From assembly GCA_016282155.1 (NCBI GenBank), contig JAEEJY010000033.1, forward strand, positions 17,937 to 81,936: a stretch of DNA of 64,000 nucleotides, written 5' to 3'. The DNA comes from Caryophanales bacterium (GTDB taxonomy: Bacteria > Bacillota_I > Bacilli_A > RF39 > UBA660). Below are positions 20,025-29,537 of the stretch, piece by piece. The notes under the pieces were generated by a model. That model made no database searches and was not told the DNA's origin. It saw nothing but the letters and a program-made list of their open reading frames with translations. A program made the position numbers and the translations under genes. The first letter of the stretch is position 1. Each line of letters starts with the position of its first letter.

Positions 20025-22130
20025 ATGAGTTTTTACTATAAAAAGCAACTAATTTCTGGGGTTAATGTACCTTCGGAATACACACTTGCAGAATATAATA
20101 ATCTAACTGTAAAACCTCAAGAATGGATAAGAACAGATTCTCCTACAGAAAACGCGTCTAAATTATTAAGATTAAATGACGTTAATATAAATAACCCTAC
20201 AGATAATGAAGTATTAGCCTATGATAATATTTTACATAAATGGACAAATCAAAAGGCTAGTGGTGGTCTAGTTGCGAGAATTAAAGTATTGTCAGAAACG
20301 GGTTCAACTGTTACTGCAACTAAAGACGCAACTACAATTACTTTAGTAGAAGTTACAAGTGGTGTATTTCAATGTGATATTGAAGAATATGGCACTTGGG
20401 TTGTAAGTTCTACATATGATGATTTTGCAATACAAGAAAGTGTAGTAGTAGATACTGCTAAAGTATATACTGTAACAACAAATCACTTTAGAGCAAGTAT
20501 AACAGTAACATATCCTAGTGGTGCGACTGTTAGTTGTTCTAAAATCGGACAAGAAACTCAATACGCAGATAGTAATCCTTATACATTTGAAGTTGAAGAA
20601 AGTGGTATTTGGACTATTACAACTACTAAAGATGGTAAGAGTTGGACGCAAGATGTTGTTATTTCAACTAGTGGTGAAGAAGATGATATTGAATCAGTGC
20701 CTGATGGTAATACTGTAACTGCTAATGATATAACTTATCTGTTGTATTGTTCAGAAGTATTTGATAAATCTTATACTACATTGTCGCAGATATTAAATGA
20801 TAGTGATACTTTGTTTGCAGTAATAAATTCAGAAAATGGTATAGATTATCTTGTAAGAAGTACATCTTATGCAAGTGATATTGCAAGTAATCAAACTGCT
20901 ATGTCTGTAATAGGCGCAAGTGATTATGCAAGTAATACTTTGCTCGAAGATACTACTTGGAGAACTGCTTTATTAACTTCTAGTTATGCAAGTAGCATTA
21001 TTAATACAGAAAACCCTGTAATGTATGGAAATACAGTTCCTACGGGAGAATGTAGTGCAAGTTCTACTAATGGTAGTAACTCACCTTATAAGGCATTTAA
21101 TGGAAGCACAAGTAATTATTGGGAAGCAACTTCTACAACTAATTCTTGGGTACAATATGCGTTTGCTAATGCTGTTAAGATTCAGAAGTGTGTAATTACA
21201 CCTAATTATGTTTCTAGTAATCTTTGTGCAAAGAATTATAAGGTTCAAGCATCAAATGATAACTCAACTTGGGTTGATTTATATACAGGAATATTTAATA
21301 ACGCAAATGATGAAACTGCAACCATAGTATTTAGAAATGTTAATGCTTATAAATATTATAGAATAAATACCACTGACGCTTATGGTAGCAATAGAATTGG
21401 TTATAAGAGTATTAAATTCTTTGGTAGACAGAATGGTGGTATTCAGACTTGGTTAAGAGCAGGTGGAATCACTAATAAGCAGTATACAACATTAAGTGCA
21501 GTTCTTGCAGATACAAGTACAGTTGCAACACTTATGGCTAATAATGACGCAGTAGATTATCTTGTAACAGTTCATAGTTGGTCTAGTGATATTTGCTATA
21601 ATGAAAATGCAATGCAGTGTATAGGCGCAAATAATTATTGTGCTAATACATTACTCGCAGACCCTAGTTGGTTAACAGATATTTATATTTCTGAAAATTA
21701 CTATGCTTATGTATTGAATGTACAGACACCTATGATGACTTCTAATACAACACCTTCTGGTGAAGTATTCGCAAGTAGTGTCGCGTCTGGTCAAGCATAT
21801 TTAGCATTTGATGGATATTATGAGACTTGTGTAAGTATTCCTAATGCAGTCGGTAATTATATTGGTTATGATTTTGGTAGTGCTAAACATATGTATCTTG
21901 CAGTATTCCAAGTAGAAAATACTAGTGGTACTACATATAAGTTGCAAGGCTCAAGTGATGGTACAACGTGGACGGATATTGAATCGTTTAGTTCAGATTC
22001 GTTTATACCTAATTCGTTGCCTATTAATGATACTTATAGAATGTATAGATTCTATCAGAACTCAAAGACTACTAATAATGCTAATATTGATTATTATGAC
22101 ATTACTTTGTATGGTAGACAAGATGTATAG
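20025..22130 (+). CDS. Tail fibre with two discoidin-like domains
   Basis: 701 residues. An N-terminal attachment module (FYYKKQLISGVNVPSEYTLA) and the shaft motif LNDVNINNPTDNEVLAYD..HKW are followed by a beta domain. Then come two copies of a ~210-residue unit: a helical stretch (SYASDIASNQTAMS) plus an F5/8 type C (discoidin) fold with ASSTNGSNSPYKAFNG and NSWVQYAFAN. The copies are joined by GGIQTWLRAGGI. Discoidin domains bind sugars or lipids, so this is a likely receptor-binding fibre. The 27532 gene is a close paralogue, and the Trp of the joining motif is a TGA there. Confidence 0.75.
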   Translation: MSFYYKKQLISGVNVPSEYTLAEYNNLTVKPQEWIRTDSPTENASKLLRLNDVNINNPTDNEVLAYDNILHKWTNQKASGGLVARIKVLSETGSTVTATKDATTITLVEVTSGVFQCDIEEYGTWVVSSTYDDFAIQESVVVDTAKVYTVTTNHFRASITVTYPSGATVSCSKIGQETQYADSNPYTFEVEESGIWTITTTKDGKSWTQDVVISTSGEEDDIESVPDGNTVTANDITYLLYCSEVFDKSYTTLSQILNDSDTLFAVINSENGIDYLVRSTSYASDIASNQTAMSVIGASDYASNTLLEDTTWRTALLTSSYASSIINTENPVMYGNTVPTGECSASSTNGSNSPYKAFNGSTSNYWEATSTTNSWVQYAFANAVKIQKCVITPNYVSSNLCAKNYKVQASNDNSTWVDLYTGIFNNANDETATIVFRNVNAYKYYRINTTDAYGSNRIGYKSIKFFGRQNGGIQTWLRAGGITNKQYTTLSAVLADTSTVATLMANNDAVDYLVTVHSWSSDICYNENAMQCIGANNYCANTLLADPSWLTDIYISENYYAYVLNVQTPMMTSNTTPSGEVFASSVASGQAYLAFDGYYETCVSIPNAVGNYIGYDFGSAKHMYLAVFQVENTSGTTYKLQGSSDGTTWTDIESFSSDSFIPNSLPINDTYRMYRFYQNSKTTNNANIDYYDITLYGRQDV

Positions 22131-22138
22131 GAGAATAT

Positions 22139-22396
22139 ATGAAAAGAAGTTTTACTGATAAGTTATATTTATTTAATCTTATCTTTTCTTGGTTATTTAT
22201 TGCAATATGTATTGCATTAACTGTTTTTAGTGGATATTTAAATATAACTGATTTATCTATAGTTAACGTAGGAATACCTACAATCTTTGCAGAACTTTCC
22301 GTGCATACAGGTTTTGTAATATGGAAAGCAAAGGTAGAGAATTGTAGAAAATTTAAAGATGTAAATTTGTTACAAGAATTAGAAAGCGAGGTTTAA
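22139..22396 (+). CDS. Two-helix membrane protein, possible holin
   Basis: 85 residues with membrane segments at about 10-32 and 40-62 and a charged C-terminus. It directly precedes the LLH holin and the endolysin, so a holin or antiholin role is plausible. Confidence 0.6.
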   Translation: MKRSFTDKLYLFNLIFSWLFIAICIALTVFSGYLNITDLSIVNVGIPTIFAELSVHTGFVIWKAKVENCRKFKDVNLLQELESEV

Positions 22397-22397
22397 T

Positions 22398-22751
22398 ATG
22401 AATATCGACTTTGAAATTGTAAAATTAATTGTTTATTTGGTAATGGCTTTAGCCGTACTTGTAGTTAGTGGCTTTGTTCTTCCTATGGTTAGACAGAATA
22501 TTGGCACAGAGAAGTACAATTTAATATTGGGATATATTGAACAAGCAGTTAATTCAGCAGAACAGATTTTCGGTGGAGAAGGAACGGGCGAACAGAAGAA
22601 AGCATATGTTATTCACATTATGCAAGGTATACTTGAGAAGGTTGGTTATAAACTCACCGAAGAACAGTTGAATATGCTTATTGAGTCGGCAGTTAAGGCT
22701 ATGAATGACGCTAAAGCAATTAATGAGAAATTAGATGTTAAAGTTGAATAA
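22398..22751 (+). CDS. Holin, LLH type
   Basis: 117 residues: one N-terminal membrane helix (about 8-30), then an amphipathic region ending in KVGYKLTEEQLNMLIESAVKAMN, the signature end of the LLH (Lactobacillus phage) holin family. These let the endolysin reach the wall at the end of infection. It is followed closely by the endolysin gene. Confidence 0.8.
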   Translation: MNIDFEIVKLIVYLVMALAVLVVSGFVLPMVRQNIGTEKYNLILGYIEQAVNSAEQIFGGEGTGEQKKAYVIHIMQGILEKVGYKLTEEQLNMLIESAVKAMNDAKAINEKLDVKVE

Positions 22752-22764
22752 GGAAGGTGATAAA

Positions 22765-23796
22765 ATGCAAGGAATTGATGTTTCTAATTATCAAGGAAAT
22801 ATTGATTGGGCTAAAGTAAAGGCTAGTGGTAAAGACTTTGCTATTATCCGTGCAGGTTGGGGTCAGACTAATACAGACCCCAAGTTCAAAGAATATATAG
22901 AGAATGCAATTAAGAATGGATTCAATATTGGAATATATTGGTTCATTTATGCAAGAAGTGAAAAGGACGCTATTAATAATGCTATTAAATGTGATAGTTT
23001 AATTGCGCCTTATAAGCAGTATATTAATTTTAAAGTCTGGGCAGATTGGGAATATGATAGTGATAACTATTGTAAAGGTCTTGATAAAAATACAAGAACT
23101 CAATGGGTTAAGGCTTTCTGTAATAAGATTAAAGAACGTGGTTATGATGTAGGTATTTATGCTAACCCTGATTATATCAAGAATAAATTTGGAGATATCT
23201 CTGAATATCCTTTATGGTTGGCTTATTATACATCTAGCGTAAATTCTGCAATGGCATACAACCCTTTGATGTGGCAGTATTCTTCTAAAGGTAGAGTTAA
23301 TGGTATTGGTGGTAATGTTGACCTCGATGAGTATTATGGTAATTTTATACAAGTTAAGACTGAAGAACCCAAACCTAAAACAGAGACTGCACCTATAACA
23401 GAAGTTGCTACAACAACTAATTATAAAGTTAAAAGTGGAGATACTCTTGGCGCGATTGCGTCAAAGTATAAAACTAATGTTGACACTTTAATGAAACTTA
23501 ACCCTCAAATTAAGAATAGAAATCTTATTCAGACAGGTCAGATTATTAAAGTGCCTAGCATTACAAGTGTTATATCTAATCCTTATAAAGAACCTATTGT
23601 AATATTAAAACACGGTTCAAGAGGTGAAGGTGTAAAATGGTTACAGTGGGCTTTAAAGTCCAAAGGTTATGATTTAGTTATAGATGGTATTTTTGGCAAC
23701 TGTACTAACAACGCAGTATTGAATTTTCAGAAAAGCGTTGGTATTCAAGTTGATGGCAAAGTTGGAGTTATAACAAGAACAGAACTTAAGAAGTAA
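22765..23796 (+). CDS. Endolysin: GH25 lysozyme, LysM and PG-binding domains
   Basis: 343 residues from ATG 22765 (ribosome site AAGGAAGGTG). Residues 1-195 are a GH25 muramidase: D5 in QGIDVSNYQG and the D94-W95-E96 catalytic motif. A LysM repeat (~220-265, YKVKSGDTLGAIASKY) and a peptidoglycan-binding domain (~275-343, GSRGEGVKWLQWALKSKGY) follow. It cleaves the glycan strand of peptidoglycan for lysis. No signal peptide is present, so export depends on the holin. Confidence 0.9.
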   Translation: MQGIDVSNYQGNIDWAKVKASGKDFAIIRAGWGQTNTDPKFKEYIENAIKNGFNIGIYWFIYARSEKDAINNAIKCDSLIAPYKQYINFKVWADWEYDSDNYCKGLDKNTRTQWVKAFCNKIKERGYDVGIYANPDYIKNKFGDISEYPLWLAYYTSSVNSAMAYNPLMWQYSSKGRVNGIGGNVDLDEYYGNFIQVKTEEPKPKTETAPITEVATTTNYKVKSGDTLGAIASKYKTNVDTLMKLNPQIKNRNLIQTGQIIKVPSITSVISNPYKEPIVILKHGSRGEGVKWLQWALKSKGYDLVIDGIFGNCTNNAVLNFQKSVGIQVDGKVGVITRTELKK

Positions 23797-23806
23797 AGGA
23801 GAGATT

Positions 23807-24298
23807 ATGAGAGGATATAGAATGACTGCATTCAATGGTGGGGAAGAACCCGTAGCCAAAGAATTGTGGTTATATGATTATGACAATTCTAGTGAGTACG
23901 CTTCTCTTTGGAGTCCTACAGTACCTCGAATATCAGTATCGCGACCTGGCGCAAGTTCGGATTGGAATAGTTATAGTACTTCATTAATTAATTTTAAGAA
24001 TATATCTAAATATAAATATTGCCATATTATAGGAAGTACATCTGGTTATACACCTTATGGTTCTGCTAATAGTGCTTCCATTTGGTTATCCAATTCTGCT
24101 AATAAGAATGTTAAAACATTATATTCAAGAGGTTCTGCTGGCGGTGGAACTGGCATTGCGATTAATGTTACTATAGATATTTCGGATATAACCGAAGATA
24201 TTAAAATTAATTGTTCTGTAGGCGCTCAATGTGGAAGTACAGGTAATACTTGTTGGTCAAGATTTGAGTTAACTAAATTATGGTTTGCGAATGAGTAG
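23807..24298 (+). CDS. Tail-region paralogue 1 of the MRGY family
   Basis: 163 residues beginning MRGYRM. First of three tandem genes and one broken copy (29538) that share the MRGY start, a beta-rich body and an end of the type I/V-x-R/K-x-W-L/F. The body looks like a small lectin-like sandwich. Probably a virion surface or fibre tip protein that varies by duplication. Confidence 0.6.
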   Translation: MRGYRMTAFNGGEEPVAKELWLYDYDNSSEYASLWSPTVPRISVSRPGASSDWNSYSTSLINFKNISKYKYCHIIGSTSGYTPYGSANSASIWLSNSANKNVKTLYSRGSAGGGTGIAINVTIDISDITEDIKINCSVGAQCGSTGNTCWSRFELTKLWFANE

Positions 24299-24308
24299 GT
24301 GAATATAA

Positions 24309-24779
24309 ATGCGAGGTTATAAAATGAGTGGCATAGAAGAAGGAGAAGGAGATAGTAAGTTTAAAATCTTTTGGCTCGGTGTAGTTGAAGGAGTTACTTG
24401 GGGCTTTTCAAAAAGTCTCCCTGATTCTGATTCTAGGGCAAGTTATTCAACGGGAAGTAGAATGTCTTCTTCTGTATCTGAATATTATGCACAAAGTAGT
24501 TTGTATTCGTCTGCAATCAATTTAACAGATTATTCTAAATTATGTATTACTGCTACAGTTGGTAGTGGTGCTTCAAATAACGGAACATACCAATATGGAA
24601 TAACTAATAATATTGGAATAAATCAAACATTTACTAAAGTGCTTACTACCCCTGGTGCAGGCAACTTCGTTATTGATATTTCAAGTCTTCAAGGAAATTA
24701 TTATTTTAAGATTTTTGAAAGTTCTGGAAATAGAAGTTCTAAAAGTGTTGAAATTACTCACATATGGCTTGAGAAATAA
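24309..24779 (+). CDS. Tail-region paralogue 2 of the MRGY family
   Basis: 156 residues. Starts MRGYKM and ends ITHIWLEK. The body contains SSAINLTDYSKLCITATVG and FVIDISSLQGNYYFKI, which align with the same stretches of paralogue 3, so these two are the closest pair. Function unknown; the fold looks like a beta sandwich. Confidence 0.6.
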   Translation: MRGYKMSGIEEGEGDSKFKIFWLGVVEGVTWGFSKSLPDSDSRASYSTGSRMSSSVSEYYAQSSLYSSAINLTDYSKLCITATVGSGASNNGTYQYGITNNIGINQTFTKVLTTPGAGNFVIDISSLQGNYYFKIFESSGNRSSKSVEITHIWLEK

Positions 24780-24790
24780 GGTGTTAATAT

Positions 24791-25270
24791 ATGAGAGGTT
24801 ATAGACAAATAGACATAAAAGGTGAAGGTGGAGAGAAGCCATCACCACAAACATTAAAGTTGTTTTGGGATGGACTTGTTAATGATATAACTTGGACATT
24901 TACTTGGCATAAATCTGATAGTGATTCAAGAGAGTCGCATTCTATAACAAACACTTTGGCTATTTCAACATCTGGCTATTATGCAGATTGTATGTTTTAT
25001 ACACCACAAATAGATTTAACAAATTATTCTAAAATAAAGTTTACAGTTAATAGTGGTTGGAGTCAGACTGCCGATGGGCGCAAAGTTGGTGTTATGATTA
25101 ATAATGCGCTTAATTCATATACAAGACAACAGACTGGTGTTGGTGGTGCAAATACTTATACATTAGATATTTCAAGTTTAAGAGGTTTTTATTTTGTTAG
25201 TATATATACATCATCACAGAATAGAAATGGGTCTGGTATAACTGTTTCAAGAGTATGGCTTGAACAATGA
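24791..25270 (+). CDS. Tail-region paralogue 3 of the MRGY family
   Basis: 159 residues, start MRGYRQ, end VSRVWLEQ. Contains PQIDLTNYSKIKFTVNSGW and YTLDISSLRGFYFVSIY. Spacing of about 10 nt between the three genes fits serial duplication. It ends with TGA, which shows that TGA is used as a normal stop in this region. Confidence 0.6.
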   Translation: MRGYRQIDIKGEGGEKPSPQTLKLFWDGLVNDITWTFTWHKSDSDSRESHSITNTLAISTSGYYADCMFYTPQIDLTNYSKIKFTVNSGWSQTADGRKVGVMINNALNSYTRQQTGVGGANTYTLDISSLRGFYFVSIYTSSQNRNGSGITVSRVWLEQ

Positions 25271-25295
25271 TATTATAATATAAAGGAGTGATATA

Positions 25296-26096
25296 ATGGA
25301 CGTAATAGACGTATCAGTTGCTTCAATGTCGGATAAGAAATTTGACGTTATGGCTAGATATTGGTATGATAATAACGATGAAAGCACAATGGAAGATTAT
25401 CCTTACGTTTGTGTTGTAGGTCAAACACCTAGATACGATGATACGAATAAACTTCCTGTTTATAAAACTGATATTCAGAATGGTGTACCACAAGATATAA
25501 TCAAGAAGGTATTTAAAGCATTTGAAGATGAAGGAGTAATTGGAAATAAATATTATATTTTAAGAATATCTAAAACTGCCGAACATCAGTATCACGCAAC
25601 TTTACTCACAGATACTAATCCTTTAGTTTGTGATTTTGATACTACAAGTAATGAATTAAAGGTAAGAACATTTGATACTAGTAATGTATGGGACGCTGAT
25701 TTTATAGAGGATTATCCCCCTATGATATTGGGAACTGCTATTTCCCCTAGTCCATATAATAATGGTGGTAGTGGAAATGTTGTAACATATTCATATGGTT
25801 TGGAGTTTGTTAATCCGTTAATTGATTCAAATGAGGATGTTGTAGTTATTGTAAATCCTAATCAGAAAGACATATTTGATGGTGAAGATACCATTGTATT
25901 TGAAAACAGAGATGTTCCTAAAACTTCAGATAATGCTATGCCTTTATGGCAGTTAAATGGTGTTGGTATGTTACCTACATCTACAGAAAGAGAAAGTATT
26001 AATATGGTTACTGAAGCATATTTTGATTCTACAGGAATTAAACTCTATGCTACAGACCAACCTACAGTAGATTTAACATTAGAAATGAAGGTATAA
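25296..26096 (+). CDS. Virion-region protein of unknown function
   Basis: 266 residues, acidic and beta-rich, no motif I recognise. The last third (MPLWQLNGVGMLPTSTERES) looks like a compact domain. Among fibre genes and so probably a baseplate or fibre accessory. Good AAAGGAG ribosome site. Confidence 0.5.
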   Translation: MDVIDVSVASMSDKKFDVMARYWYDNNDESTMEDYPYVCVVGQTPRYDDTNKLPVYKTDIQNGVPQDIIKKVFKAFEDEGVIGNKYYILRISKTAEHQYHATLLTDTNPLVCDFDTTSNELKVRTFDTSNVWDADFIEDYPPMILGTAISPSPYNNGGSGNVVTYSYGLEFVNPLIDSNEDVVVIVNPNQKDIFDGEDTIVFENRDVPKTSDNAMPLWQLNGVGMLPTSTERESINMVTEAYFDSTGIKLYATDQPTVDLTLEMKV

Positions 26097-26099
26097 ATT

Positions 26100-26495
26100 A
26101 TGGCTAGAGGTCACAGAACTAATGTTATTACTTTGGCACAAGCAGAACCTTACAAAATAGAAATATTGAATTATGATGGAACATATAGTCGCTGTGTCAA
26201 TCCAACAGTAACAGATGGAATCCTAACGGCAAGTATAGGTGGAACAATGTGGGGTGTGAGTGACCATTTAATAATTCAGTTTTCAGTATCGGACGAAAGT
26301 GTATTATCAATAGCAAGTGCATTAACATTAAATGCAAGATATCATATTGTTAATTCAAATAATGTTTCGGTGTACAATAGTTCTAGTGCAGGTTCAATAA
26401 CATTATCTGCTGATATATACACTTTTTATATTTATTACCCTTTGTCAAATGTAAATGATTTAGACCAACACGGAATAACAGTTAGAAAGAAATAA
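26100..26495 (+). CDS. Virion-region protein of unknown function
   Basis: 131 residues, starting 3 nt after the previous stop. Beta-rich with a hydrophobic end. No known motif. Followed by a 9-bp hairpin. Confidence 0.5.
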   Translation: MARGHRTNVITLAQAEPYKIEILNYDGTYSRCVNPTVTDGILTASIGGTMWGVSDHLIIQFSVSDESVLSIASALTLNARYHIVNSNNVSVYNSSSAGSITLSADIYTFYIYYPLSNVNDLDQHGITVRKK

Positions 26496-26517
26496 ATATA
26501 AATGCTATTCACATAAT

Positions 26518-26539
26518 ATAGGGGAATTTATTTCCCCTA
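26518..26539 (+). terminator. 9-bp hairpin
   Basis: ATAGGGGAA / TTCCCCTAT with a 4-nt loop (TTTA), downstream of the 131-residue gene. The following sequence is A/T-rich without a clean T-run, so it may be a partial terminator. Confidence 0.55.
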
Positions 26540-26573
26540 TTGTACATAAAAAATTTTATAAAGGAGAGATTAG

Positions 26574-27518
26574 ATGGAAGTATTAATGTGTGGGGAAAAC
26601 CCCGTTGGTAGTTTACTTGGTAGTGCAGATGATACACCATATGAAAATGAAATAAGCGTTGGTGACGCTTTAGATAATATATCAAATAGTATTGCTCAAA
26701 AAGAAACATCACCTTCAGCACACGCTTATGACGTTGGTGATTATCTTACTTATAATGGAATATTATATGTTGTTACATCACCTATTACTGTAGGTGGGGT
26801 AATTACACCTAATACTAATGTTAACGCAGTTAAATTAGTTGATATTAGTGGGGGTGGCGGTAGTGGAAGCGGTCATACGATTGTAGATGATGGTGGCACT
26901 GCTATAGGCGCAAAATCTAATTTACAATTCAAGGGCGCATATGTTCATAATAGTGGTAATAATACTATTGTTGAAGTTGCTAGAGAAATTAGTTCATCTG
27001 ATTTTAATAATCTTTCTAGTGCAGAAAAGAAGGGTATAATTAGAACTACAGATGATAATAAAACATATGTTAATGGTACTAATATTACACCTAATACTAT
27101 TGATGTTACCTCTATTGCTACAGTAGAGACTTCACCTACAACTAATTCATATGCTACAGGAACTCATTTAGTTTATAATGGAATATTATATAAAGTTATT
27201 GCACCTATTTCTCAAGGTGGAACTTTAACTGTAGGCACTAATATTCAAGCCGATACTTTACAAGCGCAGATTGACGCAGTTGGTATTAAGAAGATTACAG
27301 TTAGTGCAACTATACCTTTAAGTGAAACCATCGCTACTGCAACTACAGGTATTGCTAAAAATAGAATCATAAGCATTGTTCCTTGTGATACTGCAACAAG
27401 TTATGAGAATATCACTTATAGATTAAAGAGCGATGGCAATATATTTGTTGCTTTGGTTAACGATTACAATGAATCTGAAGTGCCTATGGTATATGACTTT
27501 ATTGTAGTATATATTTAA
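26574..27518 (+). CDS. Fibre protein with two surface-binding repeats
   Basis: 314 residues. Two copies of a ~50-residue unit (TSPSAHAYDVGDYLTYNGILY... and TSPTTNSYATGTHLVYNGILY...) of a type common in phage fibres and thought to bind glycans. Between them is GHTIVDDGGTA...FKGAYVHN, shared with the 18574 fibre. Probably part of an adaptable receptor-binding set. Confidence 0.65.
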   Translation: MEVLMCGENPVGSLLGSADDTPYENEISVGDALDNISNSIAQKETSPSAHAYDVGDYLTYNGILYVVTSPITVGGVITPNTNVNAVKLVDISGGGGSGSGHTIVDDGGTAIGAKSNLQFKGAYVHNSGNNTIVEVAREISSSDFNNLSSAEKKGIIRTTDDNKTYVNGTNITPNTIDVTSIATVETSPTTNSYATGTHLVYNGILYKVIAPISQGGTLTVGTNIQADTLQAQIDAVGIKKITVSATIPLSETIATATTGIAKNRIISIVPCDTATSYENITYRLKSDGNIFVALVNDYNESEVPMVYDFIVVYI

Positions 27519-27531
27519 GAAAGGGAAAATT

Positions 27532-28773
27532 ATGTTATATTATAAAGGACATAAAATATTAGGTGTCAATTTCTTACCTAGATATACTTTGGCTCAATAT
27601 ACTGCATTAAGTGTTAAGCCACATTATTGGATAAGAACTGACGCACCTTTTAGATATAGTGGGGTTATTACAACATTAGATGATTTAACTGATGTTGAAA
27701 TATCTAATCCCACAGATAAACAAGTTCTGACTTATAATGCTACAAGTCAGAAATGGGAAAATAAAGACGCAATGGGTGGTATGTTGCCACAAATCGTTGC
27801 GAGTACAGATACGGGAAGTACTGTTGTTGCAACTAAAGGTGGCATAACTATTCCTTTAACTGAAACATCTACAGGTGTTTTTGAATGTGTTTTATATAAT
27901 GGTTCAGACACTTATGGTGAATGGACTCTTACTGCTACATTAAATGGAGATACAGAAACTACAACTGTTGATGTTGATACTGTTAAGATTTATAATGTTA
28001 CATTTGCACCACCTATTCCAGATGGTAGCACAGTATTACCTACTGATGATATTGAAATATTATTAAATTGTGCAAATATATGGGATAGTCCTATTACAAC
28101 ATTATCAGAGTTATTAGCAGATAGTACTACGTTAGAGACTGTAATAAATGATAACAATGCTATTGATTATCTTGTTAGAAGTACAAGTTTTGCAAGTGAT
28201 ATTGCAAGTAATCAAACTGCTATGTCACTTATAGGTCTTAATAACTATGCAAGTAATACATTGTTGGCAGATAGCACTTGGCTTAATGCTATATGTAATA
28301 GTGCTTATTTTAATAAAGTTCTTAATACATCTAATCCTACAATGACAAGCAATACTACACCTGCCGGCAATCTCGCATCTGTATCAGATGCTTATGAGGG
28401 TGTTGCATATCAGATTTTTGATAACAATGACACGACAAAATGGTTGTCTATGAGTAATAACCCTTGGGCTAAACTTGAACTTGCAACACCGTTTGCTGTT
28501 AATAGAGTTATGCTTAAATATGCAGATGTTGCAAGAAGTGATACCTTAACACTCACAATAGCAGGTTCTAATGATGATGTTACATATTCGACAATTGACA
28601 CTGTAACAACAAATCTTAATAGTAATGCACAGACGTTTGCTGTTTTGAATAATACCGCATACAAGTATTATAAATTCACATGGAACGGCTACTTGTATAT
28701 TTCAGGACAGTACAATGCAAGAGTTGCAACAATTCAATTTAACGGACGTGTAGATGGTGGTGTACAGGATTGA
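27532..28773 (+). CDS. Tail fibre with one discoidin-like domain; reading stops at an in-frame TGA
   Basis: 413 residues, paralogous to the first ~60% of the 20025 fibre: the same attachment module (LYYKGHKILGVNFLPRYTLA), shaft motif DLTDVEISNPTDKQVLTYN..KWEN, helical unit and discoidin fold. It ends at TGA (28771-28773), where the paralogue has TGG in GGIQTWLRAGGI. Downstream the frame stays open for 238 more codons with the second unit intact. Either the gene is cut by a nonsense change or the TGA is sometimes read as Trp. Confidence 0.7.
   Translation: MLYYKGHKILGVNFLPRYTLAQYTALSVKPHYWIRTDAPFRYSGVITTLDDLTDVEISNPTDKQVLTYNATSQKWENKDAMGGMLPQIVASTDTGSTVVATKGGITIPLTETSTGVFECVLYNGSDTYGEWTLTATLNGDTETTTVDVDTVKIYNVTFAPPIPDGSTVLPTDDIEILLNCANIWDSPITTLSELLADSTTLETVINDNNAIDYLVRSTSFASDIASNQTAMSLIGLNNYASNTLLADSTWLNAICNSAYFNKVLNTSNPTMTSNTTPAGNLASVSDAYEGVAYQIFDNNDTTKWLSMSNNPWAKLELATPFAVNRVMLKYADVARSDTLTLTIAGSNDDVTYSTIDTVTTNLNSNAQTFAVLNNTAYKYYKFTWNGYLYISGQYNARVATIQFNGRVDGGVQD
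28216..28299 (+). repeat. 84-bp direct repeat, copy 1 (copy 2 at 28924-29007)
   Basis: The two copies differ at one base by eye and are 708 bp (236 codons) apart, in the same frame. They encode the helical unit TAMSLIGLNNYASNTLLADS. This marks recent within-gene duplication or gene conversion and a site for recombination-driven change of domain number. Confidence 0.8.
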
Positions 28774-29490
28774 TTAAGAGCAGGTGGAATCACAGACAAG
28801 GATTATGTTACATTAGCAGAGGTTCTTGCTGATTCAAGTACATTATCAACACTTATAGCAAGTCACAATGCTATGGATTATCTTGTTACAGCCAAAGGTC
28901 TTATTGATATAGTTAATGATAGTACTGCTATGTCACTTATAGGTCTTAATAACTATGCAAGTAATACATTGTTGGCAGATAGCATTTGGCTTAATGCTAT
29001 ATGTAATTCAACTTACTTTGAGAGTGTGCTTAATGACAAAGTGCCTACAATGACAGATGCTACAGCACCGAGTGGTGAGGTTTCAGCAAGTTCCTCTCTT
29101 GCAGGTTATCCCGAATATGTCGCTTATAAGGCTTTTGATGGTAATGACAATAGTTATTGGCAATCGGGGGCAAACACAGGGAATAATTCTTGGATACAGT
29201 ATAAATTTGATAATCCCAATAAAATTAAATGTTTAGGGATTAAAACTATCAATGCTTATAATACATATATTGGAACACTTCAGGCTTCAAGTGACGGTAA
29301 TACATTTACAGATATGAAGTCTAATATATCAGTTGCTCCGAGTAATACAGCAATAAAAGTCCCTGTTAAAAATCTTAGCAATCTAATCAATATGTATTAT
29401 AGAATGCAGACAGTTCAATATAACTATGCAGATGGCAGCGGCAGAACTATATTATCAACAGTACAGTTCTATTGCAGAAAAGATGTATAA
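28774..29490 (+). pseudogene. C-terminal half of the fibre, in frame after the TGA
   Basis: Begins LRAGGITDKDYVTLAEVLAD, matching the paralogue, and holds a full second helical-plus-discoidin unit ending in VQFYCRKDV. No ribosome site is placed at the first internal ATG (28873), so separate translation is unlikely. It is either dead sequence or the read-through extension of a 652-residue product. Coding quality is intact, which argues against old decay. Confidence 0.55.
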
Positions 29491-29537
29491 AACAAAGGGT
29501 GGGGCGATAACATCAAGCCACCTATAAGGGAGAAATT

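Noticed and set aside
22735..22764. Longer endolysin start at 22735
   Set aside because: It overlaps the holin gene and has no ribosome site; ATG 22765 has one and starts exactly at the GH25 domain.
26509..26721. Leftward reading frame in the fibre region
   Set aside because: It lies opposite a well-supported fibre gene, has no ribosome site and has low-complexity His/Tyr content typical of a shadow.
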